This document shows, one piece after another, positions 48,657-56,648 of a stretch of 64,000 nt of DNA (position 1 is the stretch's first letter; each line of letters opens with the position of its first letter). The DNA comes from an uncultured Lachnospiraceae bacterium. Its GTDB lineage: Bacteria; Bacillota; Clostridia; Lachnospirales; Lachnospiraceae. Location of the stretch: NCBI GenBank assembly GCA_910584945.1, contig CAJUDY010000002.1, positions 57,047-121,046 on the forward strand, in the 5' to 3' direction. The notes below the pieces were generated by a model, which did not search any database, was not told the origin of the DNA, and saw nothing but the letters and a program-made list of their open reading frames with translations. Both the position numbers and the translations under genes were made by a program.

Positions 48657-48720
48657 GAACTTTAGAAAACAGCAACGGACCGGACAAGCCCCGGGAGTTG
48701 CGGAACTTTAATGAAAGAAG
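48657..48720 (+). repeat. family-B hairpin repeat, short form with changed stem
   Basis: GGAACTTTAGAAAACAGC-AAC ... GTT-GCGGAACTTTAATGAAAG. The closing stem reads GCAAC/GTTGC where other copies read GCATC/GATGC, so both arms changed together. It lies in the gap between the desulfurase gene and thiI. Confidence 0.65.
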
Positions 48721-48726
48721 AATTAT

Positions 48727-49908
48727 ATGTTTCAGGCATTTTTAATCAAATACGGAGAGATCGGAGTCAAGGGAAAGAACCGGTATGTTTTCGAGGACGC
48801 GCTGGTTGCCCGCATGAAGCAGGTGCTGTATCCGGTGGAAGGCTCCTTTCAGATCACAAAAGAACAGGGACGGATCTATGTGGAAGCGGAGGGGCCTTTT
48901 GATTATGAGGAGACCATCCTGGCGCTTCAGAGAGTGTTCGGCATCGTGGGAATCTGTCCGGTAGTTTTAAGAGAAGACCAGGGCTTTGAGGCGCTCTCCA
49001 AAGACGTGATGGATTATATGCATCAGATGTACGACGGGGTGAAAAAGACCTTCAAGGTGCACACCCGCAGAGCAAACAAGCATTATCCCATGACTTCTCC
49101 AGAAGTCAACGAAGAGATCGGAGGACGAATTCTGGAAGCGTTTCCGGATCTGACCGTGGACGTTCACAAGCCCGACATTATGCTGCATATTGAGCTTCGA
49201 AGCCATCATATTAATATTTATTCCGAAGTGATCCCCGGTCCCGGAGGCATGCCTCTTGGAACCAACGGGCGCTCCATGCTCCTCCTTTCCGGAGGAATCG
49301 ACAGTCCGGTGGCGGGATATATGGTGGCAAAGAGGGGCGTCTATATCGACGCGGTCTATTTTCACGCGCCCCCCTATACCAGTGAGCGGGCGAAGCAGAA
49401 AGTGGTGGATCTGGCGCAGAAAGTGGCCCGTTACTCCGGTCCGGTCCGGCTTCATGTGATCAATTTTACCGATATTCAGATGTATATCTACGATCAGTGC
49501 CCCCATGACGAGCTGACCATCATTATGCGCCGTTACATGATGCGGATTGCCCAGAAGCTGGCGGAGGATACGGGCTGTCTGGCATTGATCACAGGGGAGA
49601 GCATTGGACAGGTGGCAAGTCAGACGGTGCCAAGTCTTGCGGCTACCAATGATGTGTGCACTCTGCCGGTGTTCCGGCCGCTGATTGCCTTTGACAAAGA
49701 AGACATCGTGACCATCGCCAAGAAGATCGACACCTATGAGATCTCCATTCTGCCTTATGAGGACTGCTGTACCACCTTTGTGGCGAAGCATCCGGTAACA
49801 AAGCCCCAGGTGGAGCGTATCCGCAAGTCCGAGAGGGCCCTGGAGGAGAAGATTGAAGAGATGGTGAGGGAAGCGCTGGAGACAGAGGAAATTCTGGAAA
49901 TCCGTTAA
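48727..49908 (+). CDS. thiI: tRNA 4-thiouridine synthase
   Basis: 393 residues. A ferredoxin-like and THUMP domain (about 1-165, 'FLIKYGEIGVKGKNRYVFEDAL', 'DVHKPDIMLHIELRSHHINIYSEVIPGPGGMP') precedes the PP-loop adenylation domain with 'LLSGGIDSPVAGYMVAKRG'. 'LITGESIGQVASQT' and 'DCCTTFVAKHP' are typical. It ends without the rhodanese domain found in E. coli ThiI, as is normal for Gram-positives, where the adjacent desulfurase passes sulfur directly. It makes s4U8 in tRNA. Confidence 0.95.
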   Translation: MFQAFLIKYGEIGVKGKNRYVFEDALVARMKQVLYPVEGSFQITKEQGRIYVEAEGPFDYEETILALQRVFGIVGICPVVLREDQGFEALSKDVMDYMHQMYDGVKKTFKVHTRRANKHYPMTSPEVNEEIGGRILEAFPDLTVDVHKPDIMLHIELRSHHINIYSEVIPGPGGMPLGTNGRSMLLLSGGIDSPVAGYMVAKRGVYIDAVYFHAPPYTSERAKQKVVDLAQKVARYSGPVRLHVINFTDIQMYIYDQCPHDELTIIMRRYMMRIAQKLAEDTGCLALITGESIGQVASQTVPSLAATNDVCTLPVFRPLIAFDKEDIVTIAKKIDTYEISILPYEDCCTTFVAKHPVTKPQVERIRKSERALEEKIEEMVREALETEEILEIR

Positions 49909-49920
49909 TCAGGAATGAAT

Positions 49921-49949
49921 AAAAAAGGCTGCCATCTTAAGTGGCAGCC
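49921..49949 (-). terminator. bidirectional terminator between thiI and the HPr-like gene
   Basis: GGCTGCCA (49927-49934) pairs with TGGCAGCC (49942-49949). Six A bases at 49921-49926 give a T-run for the - strand transcript; the + strand side has no T-run. Confidence 0.8.
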
Positions 49950-49956
49950 GGCCGGA

Positions 49957-50190
49957 TTAATCGACGATGTAGGGTGAGAGAACTTCAAGAATCTCATCTG
50001 CATTCTTCTCAGAGTGGATATTTAACTCGATGGGCTTGGACAGATCCAGGCTGAAGATGCCCATGATCGATTTGGCGTCGATTACATAACGACCGGATAC
50101 CAGGTCGAAATCGTTGTCAAATTTGGTGATCTCGTTGACGAATGCTTTTACTTTATCGATCGAATTTAAAGAAATATGAACGGTTTTCAT
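49957..50190 (-). CDS. HPr-like protein lacking the phosphorylatable histidine
   Basis: 77 residues with the HPr/Crh fold pattern. 'DAKSIMGIFSLDLSKPIELNI' matches the Ser46 region of HPr ('NLKSIMGVMSLG'). Where HPr has the His15 loop 'GLHARPA', this protein reads 'SIDKVKA', so it cannot carry phosphate in the PTS relay. Like Crh of Bacillus it could act only through the serine, as a carbon-catabolite co-effector, or have another role. AAGGAGG ribosome site, its own promoter and terminator, single-gene unit. Confidence 0.82.
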   Translation of the reverse strand: MKTVHISLNSIDKVKAFVNEITKFDNDFDLVSGRYVIDAKSIMGIFSLDLSKPIELNIHSEKNADEILEVLSPYIVD

Positions 50191-50227
50191 GGTTGTTCCT
50201 CCTTATAATCGTTTCTTCTATCTATAC

Positions 50228-50256
50228 ATATTAAAGACTTAAGAGAAGAAAGTCAA
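50228..50256 (-). promoter_or_regulatory. promoter of the HPr-like gene
   Basis: On the - strand TTGACT (50256-50251), 17-bp spacer, TAATAT (50233-50228), 38 bp before the start codon at 50190. Confidence 0.7.
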
Positions 50257-50311
50257 TGAAAAAATTATGAAAAAATGCCGATGAATCGGATTGAGAAGCA
50301 GAGGGTAGAAT

Positions 50312-51637
50312 ATGAAAAGAGCGGCGCTGCATAATCTGGGATGTAAAGTGAATGCGTATGAGACAAAGGCCATGCAGGAGATGTTGGAGAGGCATGGCTA
50401 TGAGATCGTGCCTTTTGAGGAAGAAGCAGAGGTATATATTGTAAATACGTGCAGCGTGACCAATATGGCGGATCGGAAGTCCCGTCAGATGCTGCATCGG
50501 GCGAAGCGGCGGAATCCGGAGGCCCTGGTGGTGGCAGCGGGGTGTTATGTGCAGTCGGCGGGCGAGGAGCTTCTTAAAGATTCGGCGGTGGATATTCTGA
50601 TCGGGAACAATGAGAAGGGCAGGCTTACGAAGATTTTAGAGGAGTGGGAGGCGGGCCGCAGGGCTTCCTATCTTCACAGTATGACCCGGGAGACCGAGTA
50701 CGAGCGGCTGACCCTGAGCCAGCATGAGGGCCATACAAGAGCCTATGTGAAGATTCAGGACGGCTGCAATCAGTTCTGCAGCTACTGCATCATTCCGTAC
50801 ACCAGGGGAAGAGTCAGGAGCCGTCGGCTTTCGGATATTCTGGAGGAGGTGCGCTCGCTTGCCCGGGGCGGATATCAGGAAGTGGTGCTGACGGGAATCC
50901 ATCTGGATTCCTACGGGGTGGATTTTCCGGAGGGAGAAGGGGATCTTCTTACCGTGATTCGGGAGATCGGAAGCATTGAGGGAATCAAACGAATCCGGCT
51001 TGGTTCTTTGGAGCCGAGGATTATGACGGAGTCTTTTGTTCGGTCGCTTTCGCGGGAAGAGAAGCTTTGTCCCCACTTTCATCTGTCCCTGCAAAGCGGC
51101 TGCGATCAGACGCTGAAGCGGATGAACCGCAGATACGATACGGAAGAGTTCCGGGCCTGCTGTGAAAGGCTCTGCAGACACTTTGACCATCCGGCGCTGA
51201 CCACCGATGTGATTGTGGGCTTTCCGGGGGAGACGGAGGAAGAGTTCGCACAAACTTACGCGTTCCTGCAAGAGATCTGTTTTTTTGAGACCCATGTGTT
51301 CAAATATTCCAGAAGAAAGGGGACGAGGGCAGACCGGATGGAAGGCCAGATTCCTGAGGAGACTAAGACAAAGCGGAGCGATATGCTGCTTGCGCTCTCG
51401 AAAAAGAATCAGCAGGCTTATGAGAGGCGGCTTCTTGGAAGCAGGGTGGAGGTTCTGATGGAGGAGTCCCGCGTCTTTCAAGGAGAGGTGTATCAGATCG
51501 GGCATACCAGGGAATACGTACAGGTGGCGGTGCCTGTGAAAAAGGATTTATCCAACCAACTGGTGCGTGTTTTTGTGGACGATCTGGCGGATTTCGGTAT
51601 ATTATGCGGACATTTGGCAGATGCTGACAGAAAATAA
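50312..51637 (+). CDS. mtaB: tRNA t6A37 methylthiotransferase MtaB
   Basis: 441 residues. An N-terminal UPF0004 domain has cluster cysteines in 'NLGCKVNAYET', 'NTCSVTN' and 'AAGCYVQ'. The radical-SAM core has C-x3-C-x2-C in 'GCNQFCSYCIIPYTRGRVRSR', and 'TGIHLDSYG' and 'SLQSGCDQTLKRMNRRY' follow; a C-terminal TRAM domain closes the protein. It adds a methylthio group to t6A37 of tRNAs reading ANN codons. The start is preceded by AGAGGG. Confidence 0.94.
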   Translation: MKRAALHNLGCKVNAYETKAMQEMLERHGYEIVPFEEEAEVYIVNTCSVTNMADRKSRQMLHRAKRRNPEALVVAAGCYVQSAGEELLKDSAVDILIGNNEKGRLTKILEEWEAGRRASYLHSMTRETEYERLTLSQHEGHTRAYVKIQDGCNQFCSYCIIPYTRGRVRSRRLSDILEEVRSLARGGYQEVVLTGIHLDSYGVDFPEGEGDLLTVIREIGSIEGIKRIRLGSLEPRIMTESFVRSLSREEKLCPHFHLSLQSGCDQTLKRMNRRYDTEEFRACCERLCRHFDHPALTTDVIVGFPGETEEEFAQTYAFLQEICFFETHVFKYSRRKGTRADRMEGQIPEETKTKRSDMLLALSKKNQQAYERRLLGSRVEVLMEESRVFQGEVYQIGHTREYVQVAVPVKKDLSNQLVRVFVDDLADFGILCGHLADADRK

Positions 51638-51748
51638 ACATTGAATTTATGGCCAGAGTATAGTAAACTTAGAATAAGAGGCGTAATGAGTCGTGAAGAG
51701 TTTATCCTGTCACGATTCAGGATATACGATGGTTGAGGGCGTGAGACT

Positions 51749-52012
51749 ATGAAAAGGCTGGAGAACACACAGTATTTTAAGATTCAATCCGATCAGGAGC
51801 TTCAGGTGTCTGAAGTACTGCACCTGGTCTATGAAGCGATGACTGAGAAGGGTTATGATCCGGTAAATCAGATCGTTGGGTATATTATGTCCGGAGATCC
51901 GACCTACATCACCAGCCATAAAGGGGCGAGAAGCCTGATTATGAAAGTGGAGCGGGACGAGTTGGTGGAAGAGCTCCTTCGGGTGTATGTGGAGAAGACA
52001 GTAAAGGAATGA
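51749..52012 (+). CDS. ireB: IreB family regulatory phosphoprotein
   Basis: 87 residues, nearly full match to the UPF0297/IreB family: 'YFKIQSDQELQVSEVLHLVYEAMTEKGYDPVNQIVGYIMSGDPTYITSHKGARSLIMKVERDELVEELLRVYV'. In Enterococcus it is a substrate of the Ser/Thr kinase IreK and dampens cephalosporin resistance. It stands at the head of the conserved ireB-ruvX-DUF1292 block. Confidence 0.95.
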   Translation: MKRLENTQYFKIQSDQELQVSEVLHLVYEAMTEKGYDPVNQIVGYIMSGDPTYITSHKGARSLIMKVERDELVEELLRVYVEKTVKE

Positions 52013-52019
52013 GCAGCAG

Positions 52020-52448
52020 ATGAGAATCATGGGACTGGACTACGGCTCCAAGACAGTGGGAGTCGCGGTCAGTGACGGGCTTCTTTTGACTGCCCAGGGC
52101 GTGGAGACGATCGGTCGGACGCAGGAGAACAAGCTTCGCAGGACATTGGCCAGAATTAAGGAACTGTGCGAAGCGTATGAGGTGGGAGAGATCGTGGTGG
52201 GCTTTCCCAAGAATATGAATAATACCATCGGGGACAGGGCTGAGAAATCGCTGGAATTCGCAGAGATGCTGAGAAAGCGGACAGGTCTGCCTGTTGTTAT
52301 GTGGGACGAGCGTCTGACTACGGTGGAGGCTAATCGGACGCTGATGGAAAGCGGGGTGCGCAGAGAGCACCGAAAGGAATATATTGACAAGATTGCCGCC
52401 ATATTTATCCTGCAGGGATATCTGGATGCAAGGAGCATAAAGGAGTAA
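52020..52448 (+). CDS. ruvX: Holliday junction resolvase-like RNase (YqgF)
   Basis: 142 residues of the RNase H-like fold: 'MRIMGLDYGSKTVGVAVSDGLLLTAQGVETI' with the catalytic Asp, 'IVVGFPKNMNNTIGDRAEKSLEFAEML', and 'VMWDERLTTVEANRTLMESGV....KEYIDKIAAIFILQGYLD'. Family members act in 16S rRNA 5'-end maturation and possibly junction resolution. It lies 7 bp after ireB. Confidence 0.95.
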   Translation: MRIMGLDYGSKTVGVAVSDGLLLTAQGVETIGRTQENKLRRTLARIKELCEAYEVGEIVVGFPKNMNNTIGDRAEKSLEFAEMLRKRTGLPVVMWDERLTTVEANRTLMESGVRREHRKEYIDKIAAIFILQGYLDARSIKE

Positions 52449-52455
52449 GTACAAA

Positions 52456-52713
52456 ATGGAAAAGCTGATCTTTCAGGATGAGAAGGGGGAAGCGGCAGAG
52501 TTCTATGTGCTGGAGCAGACCCGCGTAAGCGGCAGGAACTACCTTCTGGTGACGGATCTGCCGGATGAGGATGGGGAGTGCCTGATCTTAAAAGACGTCG
52601 CAGAGGACGGGGAACAGGAGAGTCTCTATGAGATTGTGGAGGACGAAAGGGAGCAGGACGCTCTGCTGTCTGTCTTTGAGCAGCTTCTGGAGGATGTAGA
52701 GATTCAAAAATAG
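52456..52713 (+). CDS. DUF1292 family protein (YrzB-like)
   Basis: 85 acidic residues; 'IFQDEKGEAAEFYVLEQTRVSGRNYLLVTDLPDEDGECLILKDV' followed by 'YEIVEDEREQDALLSVFEQLLED' is the DUF1292 pattern. The gene always sits beside ruvX and ireB in Firmicutes. Function unknown. Confidence 0.92.
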   Translation: MEKLIFQDEKGEAAEFYVLEQTRVSGRNYLLVTDLPDEDGECLILKDVAEDGEQESLYEIVEDEREQDALLSVFEQLLEDVEIQK

Positions 52714-52740
52714 CAAAGGATACAGCGGAGAGGAGGTTTC

Positions 52741-53196
52741 ATGCAGCTTGACAGGGAAGGCTTTGAAAGCCTGCTTCGGGGGAAGGGGCTGAAAGTGACG
52801 GCGCAGCGGATTGCTGTGCTTTCCGTGTTGTCCGAAAAGCCGGACAGCCATCTGACTGCAGAAGAGATCTACGATCTGGTGAGGGTTGGCAGTCCGGACA
52901 TCGGACTTGCTACTGTATACAGGACGATTCAGATGCTTTTAGAGCTGAAGATCATCGATCGGATTTATCTGGACGACGGGTATGTACGTTACGAGCTGGG
53001 GAATGTCTATGAAACGGAGGACAGTCACCACCATCATCATCTGATCTGCGTTAAATGCGGACGGGTCATGTCTTTTCAGGGGGATCTTTTGGAGGCGTTT
53101 GAGATGAGGATGGAAGAAGAGACCGGATTCCAGATCCAGGATCATGATGTGAAGCTCTATGGGCTTTGTAAGGATTGTCAAAAAAAGAACGTATAG
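52741..53196 (+). CDS. Fur-family transcriptional regulator
   Basis: 151 residues with GGAGAGGAGG as ribosome site. The winged helix (about 8-80) has 'LKVTAQRIAVLSVLSEKPDSHLTAEEIYDLVR...GLATVYRTIQMLLELKII'. The metal-binding dimerisation part has 'EDSHHHHHLICVKCGRVMSF' and 'YGLCKDCQKKN', giving the structural Cys4 zinc site and His-rich regulatory site. Fur, PerR and Zur cannot be told apart by eye. Its place in the ireB-ruvX block is common in Lachnospiraceae. Confidence 0.92.
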   Translation: MQLDREGFESLLRGKGLKVTAQRIAVLSVLSEKPDSHLTAEEIYDLVRVGSPDIGLATVYRTIQMLLELKIIDRIYLDDGYVRYELGNVYETEDSHHHHHLICVKCGRVMSFQGDLLEAFEMRMEEETGFQIQDHDVKLYGLCKDCQKKNV

Positions 53197-53212
53197 TATC
53201 GGAACAAAACAC

Positions 53213-53326
53213 AAAACAGCATCTGTCCGAAGGTCGCCCCGGAAGGATTTTACGGAACGAAGTGAGGAAAAATGCTTCCAGACGCCGGGGCGGAGAGAAG
53301 ACGGATGCGGAACTTTAAATAGGAGG
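53213..53326 (+). repeat. family-B hairpin repeat, long form
   Basis: Outer stem GCATCTGTC with GACGGATGC, middle GCCCCGG with CCGGGGC, inner GGAAG-ATTTT with AAAAAT-CTTCC around ACGGAACGAAGTGAGG. The tail GGAACTTTAAATAGGAGG supplies the ribosome site of rnj. Confidence 0.85.
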
Positions 53327-53334
53327 TTATCTAT

Positions 53335-54999
53335 TTGAAAAATGTAAACAACTCAAAATTACGGATCATTCCCCTGGGCGGCCTGGAGCAGATCGGGATG
53401 AATATCACTGCCTTCGAGTTTGAAGACAGTATTATCGTCGTGGACTGCGGGCTGGCATTTCCGGAGGATGATATGCTGGGGATCGATCTGGTCATCCCGG
53501 ATGTCTCTTACCTCAAGCAGAACATCGGTAAAGTGAAGGGATTTGTCATCACTCACGGGCATGAGGACCATATCGGGGCGCTGCCCTATATCCTGAAGGA
53601 TATCAACGTGCCGGTCTATGCCACCAGGCTGACGATTGCGCTGATTGAGAACAAGCTGAAAGAACACAATATGATGAAGACCACCAAACGGAAAGTGGTA
53701 AAGCATGGGCAGTCCATCAATCTGGGACAGTTCCGGATTGAATTTATCAAGACGAATCACAGCATCGCGGATGCGTCTGCTCTCGCCATCTACTCTCCGG
53801 CGGGGATTGTGGTGCACACCGGAGATTTTAAGGTGGATTACACGCCGGTCTTCGGGGATAGTATTGATCTGCAGCGCTTTGGAGAGATCGGGAAAAAGGG
53901 CGTTCTGGCGCTGATGTGCGACAGCACCAACGCGGAGCGGCCCGGGGTCACCATGTCGGAGAAGACGGTGGGACGAACCATGGACGCCCTGTTCACCGAG
54001 CACTGCAATTCCCGGATTATCGTGGCGACCTTCGCCTCCAATGTGGACCGGGTGCAGCAGATCATCGACTCCGCCTATAAGAACAATAAAAAAGTAGTGG
54101 TGGAAGGCCGGAGTATGGTCAACGTAATTACCACAGCGGTGGAGCTGGGATATATCCGGATTCCGGACAATACCCTGATCGATATTGAACAGCTTCATAA
54201 TTATCCCCCGGAAGCTACGGTGCTGATCACTACCGGAAGCCAGGGAGAGTCCATGGCGGCCCTGTCCCGGATGGCTCAGAATCTGCACCGGAAGGTGCAT
54301 ATCATGCCTGGAGATACGGTGATTTTCAGTTCCAATCCCATACCGGGGAATGAGAAGGCGGTGTCCAAAGTGATCAATGAACTGTCGGCAAAGGGCGCCA
54401 ATGTGATTTTCCAGGATGCGCACGTGTCCGGACATGCCTGCCAGGAGGAGATCAAGCTGATCTACTCTCTGGTGCATCCCAAATACGCGCTTCCGGTACA
54501 TGGGGAGTACCGGCATCTGAAGGCCCAGGCGGCCATTGCTCATCAGCTGGGGATTGACAAGGAGAACATCTTTGTCCTGCAGTCCGGCGACGTGATCGAG
54601 ATGGATGCACAGAGCGCGAAGGTAGTGGATAAGGTTCATACAGGAGCGATCTTTGTGGATGGACTTGGCGTAGGCGATGTGGGGAATATCGTGATGCGGG
54701 ACCGCCAGCATCTGGCGGAAGACGGCATCATGATCATTGTCCTGACTCTGGAGAAAGGGAGCAATGTACTTCTGTCCGGGCCGGATATCGTATCCCGGGG
54801 GTTTGTGTATGTGAGAGAGTCAGAGGACCTGATGGAACAGGCAAGGGCTGTGGTCTATGATGCGGTGGAGAAATGTCTGGAGCGCAAGATCATGGACTGG
54901 GGGAAGATGAAAAATGTCATGAAGGATACATTGGGGGATTATATCCGTAAAAAGACCAAACGCAATCCGATGATCCTGCCGATCATTATGGAGGTGTAA
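53335..54999 (+). CDS. rnj: ribonuclease J
   Basis: 554 residues from a TTG at 53335, 8 bp after AGGAGG. The metallo-beta-lactamase motif 'ITHGHEDHIGALPY' begins at His74. Other motifs are 'VDCGLAFPEDDMLGID', 'HTGDFKVDYTPV', 'DSTNAERPG', the beta-CASP motifs ('GRSM', 'TTGSQGESMAALSRMA', 'SNPIPGNEKAV', 'VSGHACQEEIKL') and 'PVHGEYRHL'. It is a 5'-3' exonuclease and endonuclease central to mRNA decay. Translation starts straight after a family-B hairpin, which could influence its expression. Confidence 0.95.
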   Translation: MKNVNNSKLRIIPLGGLEQIGMNITAFEFEDSIIVVDCGLAFPEDDMLGIDLVIPDVSYLKQNIGKVKGFVITHGHEDHIGALPYILKDINVPVYATRLTIALIENKLKEHNMMKTTKRKVVKHGQSINLGQFRIEFIKTNHSIADASALAIYSPAGIVVHTGDFKVDYTPVFGDSIDLQRFGEIGKKGVLALMCDSTNAERPGVTMSEKTVGRTMDALFTEHCNSRIIVATFASNVDRVQQIIDSAYKNNKKVVVEGRSMVNVITTAVELGYIRIPDNTLIDIEQLHNYPPEATVLITTGSQGESMAALSRMAQNLHRKVHIMPGDTVIFSSNPIPGNEKAVSKVINELSAKGANVIFQDAHVSGHACQEEIKLIYSLVHPKYALPVHGEYRHLKAQAAIAHQLGIDKENIFVLQSGDVIEMDAQSAKVVDKVHTGAIFVDGLGVGDVGNIVMRDRQHLAEDGIMIIVLTLEKGSNVLLSGPDIVSRGFVYVRESEDLMEQARAVVYDAVEKCLERKIMDWGKMKNVMKDTLGDYIRKKTKRNPMILPIIMEV

Positions 55000-55006
55000 A
55001 CATTAA

Positions 55007-55143
55007 GTAACAGTTCGGACAGGTCTGCGCACTTGCTGCGCTGACCGTAAGAACATGATTCAGGAGTGCAAAAATCCCATCGCAAAGCGATTTTGAATGG
55101 ATTTTTGCATGTAACAGGGCAGCTTGCCTGAATTGTTATAACG
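55007..55143. repeat. intergenic element with degenerate terminal repeats (family A, copy 2)
   Basis: It shares the core CCGTAAGAACATGATTC followed by AGGAGTGCAAAA with the copy at 1099-1233 and has the same internal hairpin, here with arms TGCAAAAATCC and GGATTTTTGCA, i.e. one base pair longer on both sides. The ends (GTAACAGTTCGG and CCTGAATTGTTAT) pair only partly. It separates rnj from the ylbF-like gene. Confidence 0.7.
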
Positions 55144-55212
55144 TCAGAGAAAACAAAAACTTCTGCAATGTGGGGGGCTAATGCAGATCAGTCAGTGGAA
55201 GTGAGAGAATTT

Positions 55213-55539
55213 ATGGATACGATCAAGGAAAAGGTGGAAGAATTAGTAGATACAATCCTGGAAAGTACAGAATATCAGAGCTTTCAGGAGGCAGAGAGAC
55301 AGGTGCGAAATGTGCCGGGACTGGCGGACAAAATTAAGGCATTCAGTTGGGAGAATTATGAGATTCAGAATCAGGAGACGGAAGATCTGGATGGAGAGAT
55401 GGAAGCGTTCGTGGAACGGTATCAGGAATTTCGAAAGGATGCGATTGTGGACCAATATCTGGAACGTGAGCTTCGGATGTGCCGGATGCTTCAGGAGATA
55501 CACGCCAGACTTACGGATATCATGGATTTTGTAATATAG
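55213..55539 (+). CDS. YlbF/YmcA-family protein
   Basis: 108 residues if started at the ATG at 55213; a GTG at 55201 or ATG at 55168 would lengthen it, and no candidate has a strong ribosome site. All-helical: 'LVDTILESTEYQSFQEAERQVRNVPGLADKIKAFSWENYEIQNQ' and 'FRKDAIVDQYLERELRMCRMLQEIHARLTDIMDFVI' fit the Com_YlbF family. In Bacillus such proteins form the Y-complex that directs RNase Y cleavage and affects competence and sporulation. Location just after rnj suits a role in RNA turnover. Confidence 0.85.
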   Translation: MDTIKEKVEELVDTILESTEYQSFQEAERQVRNVPGLADKIKAFSWENYEIQNQETEDLDGEMEAFVERYQEFRKDAIVDQYLERELRMCRMLQEIHARLTDIMDFVI

Positions 55540-55551
55540 GGAGACAAAGTG

Positions 55552-55932
55552 ATGAGTGCACAAAAGGCAATCGTGGCGGTGATCCTTTTCCTCTTTCGGG
55601 TTTTGGTGGTGCTTCTGGTAATCATGGGGATTTTCCGACTGGGAGAGTACGCGTATGCCTATGGCTACAGCATCGTGTCGGATGCGGCCATGGAACCGGC
55701 GCCGGGCAGAGACATCGGGGTTGTCTTGACGGACGATATGGATACCAAAGAAGTGGCGGAGCTTCTGGAGCGAAGAGGGCTGATTGAAGATCAGATGATT
55801 TTCCGCATTCAGTTGAAAATCAACAAGCTGGAAGAGGATATGAAGCCAGGCAACTATGTGCTGAATACTTCCATGACGCCGGAAGAGATCATGCTGGCGC
55901 TTTCCGGAGAAGCGGAGGAAGAGGAAGAATGA
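55552..55932 (+). CDS. short MltG/YceG-like membrane protein without catalytic domain
   Basis: 126 residues from the ATG at 55552 (GGGAG upstream; a GTG at 55549 is also possible). An N-terminal TM helix (about 7-31) is followed by an extracytoplasmic part ('VVLTDDMDTKEVAELLERRGLIEDQMIFRIQLKINKLEEDMKPGNYVLNTSMTPEEIMLALSG') matching the LysM-like N-terminal region of endolytic transglycosylase MltG. The C-terminal lytic domain with its catalytic Glu is absent. It occupies the mltG position of the Bacillus ruvX-mltG-trmR-trhP order. Its last 4 bp overlap trmR. Confidence 0.82.
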   Translation: MSAQKAIVAVILFLFRVLVVLLVIMGIFRLGEYAYAYGYSIVSDAAMEPAPGRDIGVVLTDDMDTKEVAELLERRGLIEDQMIFRIQLKINKLEEDMKPGNYVLNTSMTPEEIMLALSGEAEEEEE

Positions 55933-56648
55933 TCACAGGAGAACGCCTGACCGCATATATCAATTCTTTGTACCAGGGCAATACGGAGCTTTTAGACCAG
56001 ATAGAAGCGGAAGCGCTTTCCCTTCGGGTGCCGATTATTCGGAAAGAGATGCAGGGATTTCTGCGATTTCTTCTCGCTTTTGCCCGTCCCCGGAAGATAC
56101 TGGAGGTGGGGACGGCTGTGGGTTTTTCCGCGCTTCTGATGAGCGAGTATGCGCCGGAGGACTGCCGGATCACCACTATCGAGAACTACGAAAAGCGAAT
56201 TCCTCTTGCCAGGAAGAACTTTGCTCTGGCAGAAAAGGAAGATCGGATAAAGCTTCTTGAGGGAGACGCTATGGAGGTCTTAAAAGGGCTTGCGGACTCC
56301 TATGATCTGATCTTTCTGGATGCGGCAAAAGGACAGTATATATACTATCTGCCGGAGCTTCTCCGGCTGCTTCGTCCGGGCGGACTTTTGGTGTCGGACA
56401 ATGTGCTGCAGGACGGTGACGTGATCGAGTCCCGTTTTGCGGTGGAGCGCCGGCAGCGCACCATTCACGCGAGAATGAGGGAATATCTTTACACGCTGAC
56501 CCATTGCGGGGAGCTGACCACATCCATCCTTCCCCTGGGGGATGGAGTGACGGTCAGTGTGCGCAATCAGGACGGATGCGGAACTTCAAAACATCATCTG
56601 TCCGGAAGGATTTTACGGAACGAAGTGAGGGAGAGATGCGGAACTTAA
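55929..56648 (+). CDS. trmR: tRNA 5-hydroxyuridine methyltransferase-like O-methyltransferase with repeat-encoded tail
   Basis: 239 residues. A caffeoyl-CoA O-methyltransferase-type fold with SAM motif 'ILEVGTAVGFSALLMSEY', 'DLIFLDAAKGQYIYYLPELLRLLRPGGLLVSDNVL'. The gene order before trhP matches Bacillus yrrM-yrrN/yrrO, where TrmR methylates 5-hydroxyuridine at tRNA position 34. The native end is about residue 214 ('LPLGDGVTVSVRN'); the following ~25 residues are translated from a family-B repeat that carries no stop in this phase. Confidence 0.88.
   Translation: MITGERLTAYINSLYQGNTELLDQIEAEALSLRVPIIRKEMQGFLRFLLAFARPRKILEVGTAVGFSALLMSEYAPEDCRITTIENYEKRIPLARKNFALAEKEDRIKLLEGDAMEVLKGLADSYDLIFLDAAKGQYIYYLPELLRLLRPGGLLVSDNVLQDGDVIESRFAVERRQRTIHARMREYLYTLTHCGELTTSILPLGDGVTVSVRNQDGCGTSKHHLSGRILRNEVRERCGT
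56573..56646 (+). repeat. family-B hairpin repeat, short form, first of a tandem pair
   Basis: GGATGCGGAACTTCAAAACATCATCTGTCC..., the loop part ACGGAACGAAGTGAGG, and the end GATGCGGAACTT. It lacks the middle GC stem. It forms the last codons of trmR and shares its right end with the next copy. Confidence 0.8.

Noticed and set aside
53359..54711. 450-codon open frame on the - strand
   Set aside because: Antisense shadow of rnj, whose metallo-beta-lactamase motifs are complete.
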